Shown: piece by piece, positions 17,950 through 26,669 of the stretch
Layout of the letters: every line of letters begins with the position of its first letter
Numbering within the stretch: the first letter of the stretch is position 1
Source: Baaleninema simplex PCC 7105
Lineage (GTDB): Bacteria > Cyanobacteriota > Cyanobacteriia > Cyanobacteriales > Geitlerinemataceae
Reading direction: 5' to 3'
Assembly: GCF_000332355.1 (NCBI RefSeq)
Contig: NZ_KB235958.1
Span: forward strand, 1,275,150 to 1,308,464
DNA length: 33,315 nt
The notes under the pieces: model-generated
The model's input: only the letters and a program-made list of their open reading frames with translations
What the model was told of the DNA's origin: nothing
Database searches by the model: none
Made by a program: the position numbers and the translations under genes

Positions 17950-20940
17950 TTACGGAACGTTCGGCGAAGTTTGGGGCATACAGCTCGACGCGGCACCGGT
18001 CTGAAAAGTTCCACGATCTCGAGACGGACGTGCCACGAGCTGTACGGAATCGTCGTCGAGACGCACCCAAGTCGTCGCTTCTACAACCGGAGTCCGATCG
18101 CTCGAAACAGATCTTTCGTTGCTATTGACATAAATTTCGTTTTGTGGCATGAAATTCGGATCGTGCTGCGAAACCTGGCGCCAGTCCCGCAGGTCTCCCC
18201 AGGTACCGGTATAACGCAGACCTTCCGTGGGATTTTCGGGAACGCCCCCCCGTCCGGTGACGACGAAGCGATTGCCCCGGCTGGCAGCACAACCGCGAGC
18301 GATTTTTTGTCGGGGGTCGATGGGATCTTCGGGTAAATCCACCAGTCCCGTCCCCGCGTCGATATCGGGCGTTTGGACGCTCACCGTTCCGTCGATGCCG
18401 AATTGAGAACTAGCGGTAATTTGGCTGTTCGGCGCGAGAAGCAACCCTTGAGTCGAAATTAGAATGTTGCCCCCCGCTCCTTCAAAGGCGTTGGCGTTAA
18501 TGCGGCTGGTGTCGAGCAGGGCGATCGCCCCCGCAGACAGGGTAATGTTGCCCCCGTCTCCGCCCCCAGTGGCTGCCGTTCCGGCCTGGGTGGTGATTTG
18601 ACTGCCATCGCGCAACACCACGGTATCGGATAGGTTGAGGTTGACGTTACCGCCCCGTCCCAGGAGACTCGTCGCCGTTACCGTTCCCCCCTCGAGCAGG
18701 AGGGTGCGCCCGTTCAAAATGGCGTCTCCGGCGTCACCGCTCCCTTGCGAGTTGACGGAAACTTCCGCCCCGTCGCGCAGTGTCAGGCGATCGACGTTCG
18801 AGACGATATTTCCGCCAGCCCCATCGACGTTCGACGCACCGATCGCCGTGTTGCGACCGAGTTCGACCTCGATGGCGTTAATCTCCAAGTTACCCGCCGA
18901 CCCCGTACCGCGGCCGCGTACTGCCACTTCGCCCCCGTCGCGCAAGGTCAACCGTCCCGTGTTGAGGCGCAACACCCCCGCATCCCCCGACCCGCGCGAT
19001 TCGGAAAACAAGGCGCTGGGTTCGACGCGACCCAACCCCGAAACGACCGATCCTTCTACTTCAATGGACTCTGTGGCGTTGACGATTAAACTCCCGGCTG
19101 CTCCAACCCCTCCCGTGGCTGCCGAGACCCGCGCCCCACCTCGCAGACTGAGCCGTTGGGTGTCGATTTGCAACGATCCCGCCCCGGCGGTTCCCATTTG
19201 TCCGAGAACTTCGAGGAGCGACGAGGTGGTAAACACGCCGCTGAGCCAAATGTTATCCGCACTCGCCCCAGCCAGTTCTACAAACTCTGCGGCCGTAATG
19301 CTGAGATTGCCCCCCTGACCGGCACTGGAAGAAGCCGCCGAAATTTGCATTCCGTCGATCGCTCGCAGTTGACGGGTTTCGATGGCGACATCTCCCGAAG
19401 CACCCGGTCCTAAGGTGGTCGTAAACAACCCTCCCGGTAGCTCCGCACCGGCTGGGGTCGATCGCAGTTCGATCGTGTCGGCGACGACGCGGAGGTTTCC
19501 GCCTTCGCCCTGGCTGAAACTACTGGGACTCGTGCTGACGAAACTGCCGCCGAACACTCCCAAAAAGGGGGTTCTCAGGTCGATATGACCCGAATCGCCC
19601 AATCCGGCGGTGCCGCTGAGTAACAAAGATCCGACCGATAGCTCGATGGCTTCGTTCGCTCGGATCGTTAAATTTCCCCCCTGTCCGGCACTGAGGGCCG
19701 AGGTCAAAATGGCTGCGCCGTTGCGAGCGTTTAAGCGATCGACTTGAAACTGGACGTTTCCTCCGTCACCGCTTCCCACACTCAAGGCAAACGCGCCGTC
19801 GCTGAGAGTCGTGGGGTCGAATTCTCCAGAGACGAGTTGTGACAGCAGCAATCCCGGCGCAGTTCCGGTTAAATCCACGAGATTGGCACGGACGGTTAAA
19901 TCGCCTCCCCGACCGCTCCCGAAACTGCTACTGGAGATGAAGGCGCGATCGCTCAGTTGTAAGGTTCCTGCGTCGAGACTAATCCCGCGACCGTCTGTCT
20001 CGCCGAACGTATCCGATCGCAAACTCGCCCCCCCTTGCAGGGTCACGGTTTCTCCTCGTACTGAAATCTCGCCGCCGCCGAGGCCGCTGGCGGTAACGGT
20101 AGCCCCGTTTTGAAGGTCGATCGCACCCAACTCGGAAACGCCGCTGTAATCGAAGGTTAAGCCGGTAGGCGTCAGTCCGAACTGTACGACTCCCGGCCCG
20201 CCGACGCTACTGAGGTGGATTTGTCCTTGAAACGCTGTGAGGTTGCCGCCGTCGAGGTCGAGATCTCCGCCAAGCAGTCCGAGAAACTGGCCGGGAACGA
20301 CCCCCAATCCGGCGGTTTCGGGGAGGGGCAAGCGGGGATCGAGGGGGGGTAAGGCGTTGGGATTGTCGGCTCGCGATCGATTGGAAATTCCGCCGGGATC
20401 GTTGCCGAACTGCAACCCCACGGGAACGTTGACGGTTAGGAGCGTTCCGGCTTGAGGATCGGCGGCGCTAAAACGGTTTCCGTCGGTAAAGAGGAGGCTG
20501 TCGGCGGTGGAGGCGAAGAACGATCCCCCCAGTTGCAGGCTGGCGTTTTCGCCGAAGTGAATACCGTTGGGATTGATCAGAAGCAGGCTGGCGGTTCCGT
20601 TGGCGGAGAGGAGACCGTCGATGTTGGAAATGTTGCTGCCGGTGACGCGGGTAATAATGCGATCGATGTTGGCGGCGTTGTTAAAAAATGCCTCGGTTCC
20701 GGTGGGTACGGAGAAGCGATCGAAACTATGAAATAAGTTACTTCCGGCTTCGGTTCCGCCGTCGAGGGTGAAGCGGTTGCCCTCGACCGTAACGCGAGAA
20801 TTTTCGGGTAGCGTCTGGTCGGGCGCGATCTGTGCGAGGCTGGGAGCGATCGCTGTTAGGGAAGTCAAGGTTAGAGCGGCAAGGCGAGCGAAACGGCGGT
20901 GTCGCGTCGCGAGAGGGGAGGTTCTATCGTCGATCTTCAT
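17950..20940 (-). CDS. two-partner secretion exoprotein, filamentous hemagglutinin-like (2)
   Basis: This 996-residue paralogue lies 127 bases upstream of the first hemagglutinin-like gene. The ATG at 20940 opens a signal peptide, with a basic start (DDRTSPLATRHRRFARLAAL) and a hydrophobic core ending in APSLAQ; an upstream open frame to 21186 overlaps the HAD gene and is not protein-like. The TPS domain includes LPENSRVTVEG, LFHSFDRFSVP and LLINPNGIHFGENA. A long beta-helix region rich in GGNL, GSGDAG and LRDGAEV repeats follows. The C-terminus has ARGCAASRGNRFVV and GRGGVPENPTEGLR, then an unusual extra tail ending in PQTSPNVP. The two paralogues are similar in plan but not near-identical, so the duplication is old. 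Confidence 0.92.
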   Translation of the reverse strand: MKIDDRTSPLATRHRRFARLAALTLTSLTAIAPSLAQIAPDQTLPENSRVTVEGNRFTLDGGTEAGSNLFHSFDRFSVPTGTEAFFNNAANIDRIITRVTGSNISNIDGLLSANGTASLLLINPNGIHFGENASLQLGGSFFASTADSLLFTDGNRFSAADPQAGTLLTVNVPVGLQFGNDPGGISNRSRADNPNALPPLDPRLPLPETAGLGVVPGQFLGLLGGDLDLDGGNLTAFQGQIHLSSVGGPGVVQFGLTPTGLTFDYSGVSELGAIDLQNGATVTASGLGGGEISVRGETVTLQGGASLRSDTFGETDGRGISLDAGTLQLSDRAFISSSSFGSGRGGDLTVRANLVDLTGTAPGLLLSQLVSGEFDPTTLSDGAFALSVGSGDGGNVQFQVDRLNARNGAAILTSALSAGQGGNLTIRANEAIELSVGSLLLSGTAGLGDSGHIDLRTPFLGVFGGSFVSTSPSSFSQGEGGNLRVVADTIELRSTPAGAELPGGLFTTTLGPGASGDVAIETRQLRAIDGMQISAASSSAGQGGNLSITAAEFVELAGASADNIWLSGVFTTSSLLEVLGQMGTAGAGSLQIDTQRLSLRGGARVSAATGGVGAAGSLIVNATESIEVEGSVVSGLGRVEPSALFSESRGSGDAGVLRLNTGRLTLRDGGEVAVRGRGTGSAGNLEINAIEVELGRNTAIGASNVDGAGGNIVSNVDRLTLRDGAEVSVNSQGSGDAGDAILNGRTLLLEGGTVTATSLLGRGGNVNLNLSDTVVLRDGSQITTQAGTAATGGGDGGNITLSAGAIALLDTSRINANAFEGAGGNILISTQGLLLAPNSQITASSQFGIDGTVSVQTPDIDAGTGLVDLPEDPIDPRQKIARGCAASRGNRFVVTGRGGVPENPTEGLRYTGTWGDLRDWRQVSQHDPNFMPQNEIYVNSNERSVSSDRTPVVEATTWVRLDDDSVQLVARPSRDRGTFQTGAASSCMPQTSPNVP

Positions 20941-21097
20941 CGTGGTTTGGTGGTAGAAAACGGACTCTGATGACCCGATAGTGAAACGGTAGGCTCGATC
21001 TGTGCCGTTGGCGCATTTCGAGTTGGCGTGTCCCGAGTTGGCGATCGCCTCAGACACTCCACAGCGCGACTCCGACCTCTCTACTGTACCGGCGAAA

Positions 21098-21757
21098 TCA
21101 CTCCGTTTCGCGATCGCGAACGAGCCAAACGCCCCGCAATCCCGCCCCTCGAGCGCCTTCGCAGTCATCGCGATAGCTGTCGCCAACGTGCCACGCGACT
21201 TCGGGGGAACAGTCGTGAGTGGCTACGGCGCGATCGAAAATTTTTCGGTTGGGTTTGGCCGCACCCACTCGTGTCGAAATCGTGACCGACGAGAAGAACT
21301 GCGATAAATTGAGGGCGTCGAGAACGGTGTAGAGGCGAGAGTCGAAATTCGAGACGATCCCCAATTCGACCCCTTGTTGCTTCCAATACGTCAGCGTCGG
21401 CAGAACGTCCGGATAAACGAACCAGGGTTCGGCACTGGCAAAATACGAAAATAGGCGATCGAAGAAGCGATCGAAATCGGTAAAGCGATCGCGAACTCCC
21501 ACCGCTTCAAAGGTATGGTGAGCGACCTCGTACCACCATTGATATTCCCGCGTTAACAAGTCCTCGGGCGCGACATCGGGAAATTCTGCTGGAGGCGCTA
21601 CTTTAAAACTTTCGACAAATGCCGTTTCGACCGCCACCGCGTCGGTTTCGACCTTGGCTTCCCGCCGCGCGACTTCAGCGTACACCTCCCCCACGCTCCC
21701 GCGAACGCCGAACAAGGTTCCAACTGCGTCGAAAAAAATGACTTTTGGCTGTTTCAT
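21098..21757 (-). CDS. HAD-IA family hydrolase (REG-2-like)
   Basis: This is a 219-residue haloacid-dehalogenase superfamily protein, probably a phosphatase acting on a small phosphorylated metabolite. Motif I is FFDAVGTLF, where the usual second Asp of DxD is Val, as I recall for REG-2-like/HDHD3 members. A helical cap follows. Motif II is in GIVSNFDSR, motif III Lys is in KPNRKIF, and motif IV is HVGDSYRDDCEGARGAG. It starts 62 bases downstream of the NAD(P)H dehydrogenase on the same strand and may share its transcript. Because of the changed motif I, catalytic activity is less certain than family membership. Confidence 0.9.
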   Translation of the reverse strand: MKQPKVIFFDAVGTLFGVRGSVGEVYAEVARREAKVETDAVAVETAFVESFKVAPPAEFPDVAPEDLLTREYQWWYEVAHHTFEAVGVRDRFTDFDRFFDRLFSYFASAEPWFVYPDVLPTLTYWKQQGVELGIVSNFDSRLYTVLDALNLSQFFSSVTISTRVGAAKPNRKIFDRAVATHDCSPEVAWHVGDSYRDDCEGARGAGLRGVWLVRDRETE

Positions 21758-21819
21758 ATTTTTTCAGGGAACGGGGACGACCGTACGATCGGGATGATGA
21801 TGTGAAATTTCCTCATCTC

Positions 21820-23013
21820 CTAAGAAACCAGGGCGCGAAACGGTTCGACAATCCAGTTCAAACCGACTTTTAATTGATGTTCGGGGGTGGGGAGACGGTA
21901 GAGATAGGCGAGGCGACGAGCGATGTGAGCTAGAGGTCCGTCGAGGCTGAGTCCCAAGCCGGAGAGGGTGGCGTTGTCGAGTCCCAAGGTCATCATTTCG
22001 CCGAGGTTTTGATAGCGGAAGGGTAGGAGGGGACGATGCGTCAGCGAACCCCAAACGTTCCAAGCGGCGTAGTCGGCTTGTTGGAACGCGGCTTGTGCGG
22101 TGGTGGGAACCCGTTGTCCGTTGATGTCGTAGGTGGCGGCGACGTCGCCGACAGCGAAGATGTGGGGGCGATCGATGACTTGGAGTTTGGCGTTGGTGAG
22201 GATCTGACCGCGATCGTTGCGATCGAAGGGTAGCGATCGCACTACGGGAGCGACGGTCGTTCCGACGGTCCACAAGACTAAATCGACCGGAATTTCGTCG
22301 ATTTGTTCGCGGTATTTCAGGGAAATCGTCTCGGCGGTGACTTGGGTGACGTCGGTTTCGAGATCGAGCCACACGCCGCGATCGCTCAAGGCGCGTTTGG
22401 CGGCGTTGCGGTTGAATTCGGGGGAATTTCGCAAAATCGTATCGTTGCGATCGACGATGCGAATCCGGCCGCGATTTCCCAAGCGATCGGCGAGTTTGCA
22501 GGCGATTTCAACGCCGCTGTATCCTCCACCGACGATCGCCACGCGAATTTTGTCGGCGTCGCTACTTTCGAGTTGGCGCAGTCGTTCTCGCACCCGGTAA
22601 GCGTCAGCGACGGTACGGAAGGGAATCGCGCGTTCGGCGACACCTGGCGTTCCGTTGAGGGGGGTTTCGCCTCCCATCGCCAAGACAAGGCGATCGTAGG
22701 GAAGGGAATCGCCGTCGTCGTCGAGGTGAACCTGGTGCGAGTCGAGATCGATCGATTTCACTGAGGCTTGTCGAAACTGAATTTCGGTGTTTGCTAGCAG
22801 TTCGACAAACGGCGGTGCGATTTCCCACGTTTGCAGTTCGTCCGTCACCAGTTCGTACAGAAGCGGCGCGAATACGAAGCGATCGTTGCGATCGACTAAC
22901 GTAATTTCGGGTTTTTCGGCGGGAGTCCACGGAAGGCGGCTCAGGTTCAAAGCGGTGTAGAGTCCGCCGAACCCACCGCCGAGAATAACGATACGAGCGG
23001 GTTTATCGGTCAT
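21820..23013 (-). CDS. ndbB: type II NAD(P)H dehydrogenase, NdbB/NDC1-like
   Basis: This 397-residue single-subunit flavoprotein is expected to pass electrons from NAD(P)H to a membrane quinone without pumping protons. The FAD-binding motif is VILGGGFGGLYTALNL near the N-terminus, the NAD(P) motif is VAIVGGGYSGVEIACKL near residue 160, and the second FAD contact is in HIFAVGDVAA. The segment FVFAPLLYELVTDELQTWEI and the C-terminal GLNWIVEP match my recollection of cyanobacterial NdbB. That enzyme is reported to act as a demethylphylloquinone reductase in vitamin K1 synthesis. It starts a minus-strand pair with the HAD gene, divergent from the C39 peptidase across 136 bases. The gene name rests on recall and needs alignment. 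Confidence 0.87.
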   Translation of the reverse strand: MTDKPARIVILGGGFGGLYTALNLSRLPWTPAEKPEITLVDRNDRFVFAPLLYELVTDELQTWEIAPPFVELLANTEIQFRQASVKSIDLDSHQVHLDDDGDSLPYDRLVLAMGGETPLNGTPGVAERAIPFRTVADAYRVRERLRQLESSDADKIRVAIVGGGYSGVEIACKLADRLGNRGRIRIVDRNDTILRNSPEFNRNAAKRALSDRGVWLDLETDVTQVTAETISLKYREQIDEIPVDLVLWTVGTTVAPVVRSLPFDRNDRGQILTNAKLQVIDRPHIFAVGDVAATYDINGQRVPTTAQAAFQQADYAAWNVWGSLTHRPLLPFRYQNLGEMMTLGLDNATLSGLGLSLDGPLAHIARRLAYLYRLPTPEHQLKVGLNWIVEPFRALVS

Positions 23014-23149
23014 AATCTTCGCGATCTAGCAAGGGGGGTTGCGAACGTGATACCTTCATTTTTAACGTACTTTGTGGGTTTAAGTCCGTTAAGCGCCCCG
23101 TCTCTCGAACCCGATCGCTCGCGTCAATCCGTCCTTCAGGTGAAAGCTC

Positions 23150-23935
23150 ATGGCCCTCGTTTTGCATACCCTCGCCAACACGGTTTTCAAACAACGCCCC
23201 ATCCAATCGGGGGATTTACCCGATCGCGAGAAAACCTCGATTCCCAAGGGACGAGAATTCGATATCGACAGCTTTTCCCGCGAGCGAAACCACGTTCGCT
23301 TCAGCCTCAAAGACGATGCGATCGAAGGCTTCGATACCTGGTACGCCTTTGGCGAACACGTTGAAATCGCTGGAGAAAACAATCAAGGGACGGGTAGCTC
23401 GCAAGTTTACCCCAAACCTCGCCCTCGCGCCATTCAACTCGAGTGTCCCTACCTCTCGCAACTCGATAACTTCGAGAACCCCACTGGCGCCTGTAACGTG
23501 ACCTCGGTGGCGATGTGTTTGAAATACTTCCGCATTCCCCAACGGACCAACGCCAGCCAGTTTGAAGACGAACTCTATCGCTATGCGATCGACAACAATC
23601 TCAGTCGTCACAGCCCTTACGATTTAGCTAAAATTATAAGGGACTACGGCTGTACGGACGAGTTCCGAACGAACGCGACGATCGACGAGGTTAAAGACTG
23701 GGTCGCTGATTTAAATCCCGCGATCGTCCACGGTTATTTCACCTCGTTCGGTCATATTCTCGTGGTCGTCGGTTACGACGAACGCGGCTTTTTCGTTCAC
23801 GATCCTTATGGCGAATGGTTCCCCAGCGGTTACCGAACGGATCTCCCCGGCGCGTACCTCCACTACTCTTATAATCTCATTCGTCAGGTTTGTATTCCCG
23901 ACGGGAATTTTTGGGTTCACTTCGTTTCTAAGTAG
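23150..23935 (+). CDS. C39-like cysteine peptidase
   Basis: This 261-residue protein has a C-terminal papain-like C39 domain (about residues 95-250). The catalytic set is visible: Cys115 in PTGACNVTSVAM, His202 in SFGHILVVVGYD and Asp218 in VHDPYGEW. The N-terminal about 90 residues look like a small beta-rich domain, possibly SH3-like. There is no signal peptide, transmembrane segment or ABC transporter part, unlike bacteriocin-processing C39 exporters. It is therefore probably a free peptidase of unknown target. An AGGTGA ribosome site lies about 8 bases before the ATG. It is the first of the plus-strand genes, diverging from ndbB. Confidence 0.88.
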   Translation: MALVLHTLANTVFKQRPIQSGDLPDREKTSIPKGREFDIDSFSRERNHVRFSLKDDAIEGFDTWYAFGEHVEIAGENNQGTGSSQVYPKPRPRAIQLECPYLSQLDNFENPTGACNVTSVAMCLKYFRIPQRTNASQFEDELYRYAIDNNLSRHSPYDLAKIIRDYGCTDEFRTNATIDEVKDWVADLNPAIVHGYFTSFGHILVVVGYDERGFFVHDPYGEWFPSGYRTDLPGAYLHYSYNLIRQVCIPDGNFWVHFVSK

Positions 23936-24138
23936 GAGTCGTGGCTCGCTTTCAGGAGTTAGAGCCTTTCTCTCTGCTCTTTCCCAACGATCTCGAGCTG
24001 TCGAAATAAGCGTTCTCAGATAACGGTTTGTCAGAGGAGGGTGAGATAACGTGAGGCTGACGAGCTGCACGGTTGGGGAGTGTCTCTCGATCTACCGTCG
24101 CTTGGGAGTGATGCCACATCTACCCCCTCAGAACGTCT

Positions 24139-24909
24139 ATGTTTTCTGCTAACTCGATTCATTCTAATAGTATTTTTGCTAACCTTCCGTCTGAGGCTCG
24201 TGATTGGGCGGAAAAATTGCATTGGAACGAGCGCCGCTATGTTTTATCTTTGTGTCATATTCTCTGTGCTGCACCTTCGGAGGCTCAGGCCGAATTCCTC
24301 GATGAATATACGGCTGACGGACTCGTTTCTCGCCTTCTTGAAGACCGAGATACTCATCAAAAAGTCAAACGCTATCTCGAACAGTTTCGCATCGCAACGG
24401 AATTGACGGAATCTTTGTTACGAGGTTATATCCGACAGTTTTATATTCACTGCGCTCAGGATATGCACCGTCAACCGGAACAGTATCTTGAAGTGGCTGT
24501 TCGCTTGATGGGAAATACTCAGGAAAGTAACAATGCTTTTAACTATACGTTAGGCTTTGAATTGCTGAAAATGCTGTTTCGGATGAGTTGGATTCAACAG
24601 GAACGTCTCTATCGATTGCAGCGTAACCAAGAGGAATTTTTAAATCAATATATTAAGCCGATTCGGTTCGCACATCAACTCAACGGAATTATCGTACCAA
24701 AAGATAAGAAAAAGTTTTTTGCAAAACGAGATTATTACGTTCAAGATCCGGTTATTTCTAAGAAAAAGTTGACCGAGCTAGTGATGGTTACGTTTGCGGC
24801 TGATACGGTGACAGAGTTTGGATTTTCTATGATTCGACATCCGAATTTTTTACAGTTTAATTATGAATACATCTATCATCCAGAGCCGGAAGATATTTTA
24901 GGAAATTAA
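24139..24909 (+). CDS. conserved cyanobacterial hypothetical protein
   Basis: This is a 256-residue, mostly helical soluble protein without signal peptide or membrane helix. It contains EARDWAEKLHWNERRYVLSL, a motif-like EFLDEYTADGLVSRLLEDRD, and a C-terminal beta-rich part with IIVPKDKKKFFAKRDYYVQ and FGFSMIRHPNFLQFNYEYI. I recall close relatives across cyanobacteria, annotated only as hypothetical. No catalytic motif is apparent. The gene is visibly more AT-rich than those before it, as is the following 1.5 kb. It stands alone between a 203-base gap and the repeat-rich gap downstream. Confidence 0.82.
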   Translation: MFSANSIHSNSIFANLPSEARDWAEKLHWNERRYVLSLCHILCAAPSEAQAEFLDEYTADGLVSRLLEDRDTHQKVKRYLEQFRIATELTESLLRGYIRQFYIHCAQDMHRQPEQYLEVAVRLMGNTQESNNAFNYTLGFELLKMLFRMSWIQQERLYRLQRNQEEFLNQYIKPIRFAHQLNGIIVPKDKKKFFAKRDYYVQDPVISKKKLTELVMVTFAADTVTEFGFSMIRHPNFLQFNYEYIYHPEPEDILGN

Positions 24910-24929
24910 GTTTAAATTTATCTATACTA

Positions 24930-25040
24930 TAGCAACCCTAAATCAGTTGTGTAACAAAATCGATACAAAAAGGGAACGGGGAACTGGGAATCGGATTTTT
25001 TCTGATGTTTTAATTTTTGAGAACTCATTTTGCACTGCTA
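24930..25040 (+). mobile_element. MITE-like element, copy A
   Basis: This 111-base element begins TAGCAACCCTAAATCAGTTG and ends in CACTGCTA, with TA on both sides. It resembles the elements at 28099-28221 and 32536-32639. The inverted ends match at about 11 of 14 positions when the best copies are compared. Right after it, the 15-mer ATTTTGCACTGCTAT is repeated in tandem (25027-25041 and 25042-25056). It codes for nothing. TA duplication and size suggest mobilisation by an IS630/Tc1-type transposase. Confidence 0.75.
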
Positions 25041-25198
25041 TATTTTGCACTGCTATATTATTTGCTGTTTTTACCATAATTCGGGTGCATCTCAAAAATT
25101 TAAATTTATCAGAGGCAAGCTTTAGTATGCGATTTATACTACATCTTTTTCCAATAAGCTAGGTTTTAAAAAGTCTTCACCACATCCCCCCTTAGCCC
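25041..25198. other. AT-rich gap segment
   Basis: This is part of the 740-base stretch 24910-25649 that has no gene. It includes GGTGCATCTCAAAAATTTAA near 25084, which has an imperfect direct match (TGCATCCCAAAAATATAGA) near 25361. This hints at another small dispersed repeat. Otherwise nothing recognisable is seen. Confidence 0.45.
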
Positions 25199-25242
25199 CC
25201 TATCCCCCCTTAGCCCCCCTTTGAAAGGGGGGTTGGAGGGAT
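25199..25242. repeat. 44-base C-run/G-run palindromic repeat
   Basis: The core is the palindrome CCCCCCTTTGAAAGGGGGG (25214-25232), with nine-base arms around a central G. The whole 44-base unit matches, in reverse orientation and with about three differences, the block at 31003-31046 inside tnpB copy 2. Partial C-rich units precede it from about 25184 and G-rich units follow to about 25275, so the locus looks like nested or tandem copies. Confidence 0.8.
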
Positions 25243-25297
25243 GGTTGGGGGGATGATTGGGGGGATAGAGGGGCTTGTTCGGCTGGGAAAAACCAGT

Positions 25298-25319
25298 GTT
25301 TGAGTCCTCGACTCCGCTC
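25298..25319. repeat. partial copy of the repeat inserted in tnpB copy 1
   Basis: The block TTTGAGTCCTCGACTCCGCT here also occurs at 10368-10387, across the left edge of the 48-base insertion in tnpB copy 1. Only the left part is present here and the palindromic partner arm is missing, so this is a fragment or a related unit. Confidence 0.65.
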
Positions 25320-25649
25320 AAGCTAACCTATCCCAGACTCATATTTTTACAAACGTGAGATGCATCCCAAAAATATAGAGATCGCCTATTTTATAGCTAG
25401 TCTTAAAAATCGAGTTAACTGAGTCGAACGAATTACGAATTTGTCGTTCGATCTCTAACAGAATACTCGATTGACAGTCGAGTAAATATATTGAATAATT
25501 GTTCAATATACTTCCGGTCAAGTCTTCAAAAGATCGAGACGAGCGGAGATCGGCCGCACCCCTCGATCTCAGATTCGAGTCGTGCTAAGATGGCAGAACC
25601 TCATATCTCGAGCTTCATTAAACGTAATCCTACAGTAAAGAATTGTTAA
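25320..25649. other. intergenic stretch upstream of small hypothetical gene
   Basis: These 330 bases hold no supported gene. A 60-codon minus-strand open frame (25339-25521) has no recognisable domain or convincing start site. The stretch is AT-rich and should contain the promoter of the gene at 25650, but I cannot pick one with confidence. Confidence 0.4.
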
Positions 25650-25973
25650 ATGTCTTTGAAAATCGTTCAAAATTTCGATAGTCGCTTTAGCCTCGAGCCA
25701 AACGCGAAAAAAACGTTATTTCAACTGCTAAAAAGCGATCGCTTTTTAGAACAAATCTGTCAGCAATGCTGCTGTAACGGTGCTGAATTTACAGAGCAAC
25801 TCTTTCAACCGATTCCCTACAGTATAGAAACACCGAAGGGAATGCCGAAAGAATTCGAGAAATACCACGAATCTGATAGTTATCTGCTCGTAAACGTTCC
25901 ACCACCGTTTATGTTCGAGGCTAAAATTTTTAAACCCAGTCGTCTCTGTGCGGTGTATCGGAAAATCGACTAA
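25650..25973 (+). CDS. small hypothetical protein with Cys cluster
   Basis: This 107-residue protein belongs to no family I recognise. It begins MSLKIVQNFDSRFSLEPNAK, has a helical stretch TLFQLLKSDRFLEQICQQCC, and continues with one more Cys before GAEFTEQLFQPIPYSIETP. A compact C-terminal part with YLLVNVPPPFMFEAKIF ends at LCAVYRKID. The motif CxxCCC may bind metal or be redox active, which is conjecture. There is no signal peptide or membrane helix. It lies 50 bases upstream of the GIY-YIG gene in the same direction, which favours a real gene in a two-gene unit. Codon use looks coding. Confidence 0.6.
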   Translation: MSLKIVQNFDSRFSLEPNAKKTLFQLLKSDRFLEQICQQCCCNGAEFTEQLFQPIPYSIETPKGMPKEFEKYHESDSYLLVNVPPPFMFEAKIFKPSRLCAVYRKID

Positions 25974-26023
25974 TCCGCGCCAAACAACTTTCTCCCGTTC
26001 GTTCCACCTCTCCTCTTCGATCG

Positions 26024-26569
26024 ATGACAGTCCAAACCGATTTACCCCCACTTTCAAGTTTACCCGCACGCCCCTATCTCGACGAAGGCGGAAAAATTCC
26101 TGACGGCGATGTCAAAGGAAAAATCGGCGCGTATGCTGTGTTCGACGATCGCGATACATTGCAATATATCGGCTATTCTCGCGATATTGCCTTGAGTTTG
26201 CGCCAGCATCTCGTGCGTCGTCCCCATCAGTGCTACAGTTTCAAAATCCAAACGATCGATCGCCCCGATCGCAAAGTGTTAGAAATGCTGCGCCAAGCCT
26301 GGATCGCAGAAAACAGCACGACGCCACCGGGAAACAGCGACGAAGAGGCATTGTGGGTTAACCCTATCGACGTCAAGCCCCGTTTGAGTCCAGAAGAACG
26401 AGATGCGATCGCCAATGCAGTTGACGAAATTTCAAAAATTAAATGTCTCAAAAAGGCAGCCCGTCGCGTCGAATCGGAAATTTTAGCAGAACTGTCAGAT
26501 CGGGGTGCGACCGAACCGTTACGTTTCAATCCCAAGCTCAAGGAAAACGGATTCTTAGATTTAAAATAA
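26024..26569 (+). CDS. GIY-YIG nuclease-fold protein
   Basis: This 181-residue protein has a GIY-YIG domain at about residues 33-95. The two signature strands are seen as GAYAVFD and [10 protein letters not shown] (the family's GIY and YIG), followed by [18 protein letters not shown], where the basic residues expected after the second strand occur. A helical C-terminus (about 115-181) is specific to this group. GIY-YIG domains cut DNA in homing and repair enzymes, but many stand-alone cyanobacterial members have no assigned function. It follows the small hypothetical gene by 50 bases and precedes dnaA by 100 bases, all on the plus strand. Confidence 0.87.
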   Translation: MTVQTDLPPLSSLPARPYLDEGGKIPDGDVKGKIGAYAVFDDRDTLQYIGYSRDIALSLRQHLVRRPHQCYSFKIQTIDRPDRKVLEMLRQAWIAENSTTPPGNSDEEALWVNPIDVKPRLSPEERDAIANAVDEISKIKCLKKAARRVESEILAELSDRGATEPLRFNPKLKENGFLDLK

Positions 26570-26669
26570 CGGTCAGTTCGAGCGGAGATCGAGAGCGGTT
26601 TTAAAAATTAGTTTGTCAGCCCGTCTCGAGGTTTGTCGATGTTCGAGTACGGTGCGGGAGGTGGAAGCG

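Noticed and set aside
14970-20940. Repetitive DNA in the hemagglutinin-like genes as a CRISPR or tandem repeat array
   Set aside because: The repetition is degenerate and follows protein motifs (GGN and GAG turns of a beta-helix); there are no identical repeats with regular spacers.
25339-25521. 60-codon minus-strand frame in the repeat-rich gap
   Set aside because: No start site, no recognisable motif, and AT-rich low-complexity surroundings.
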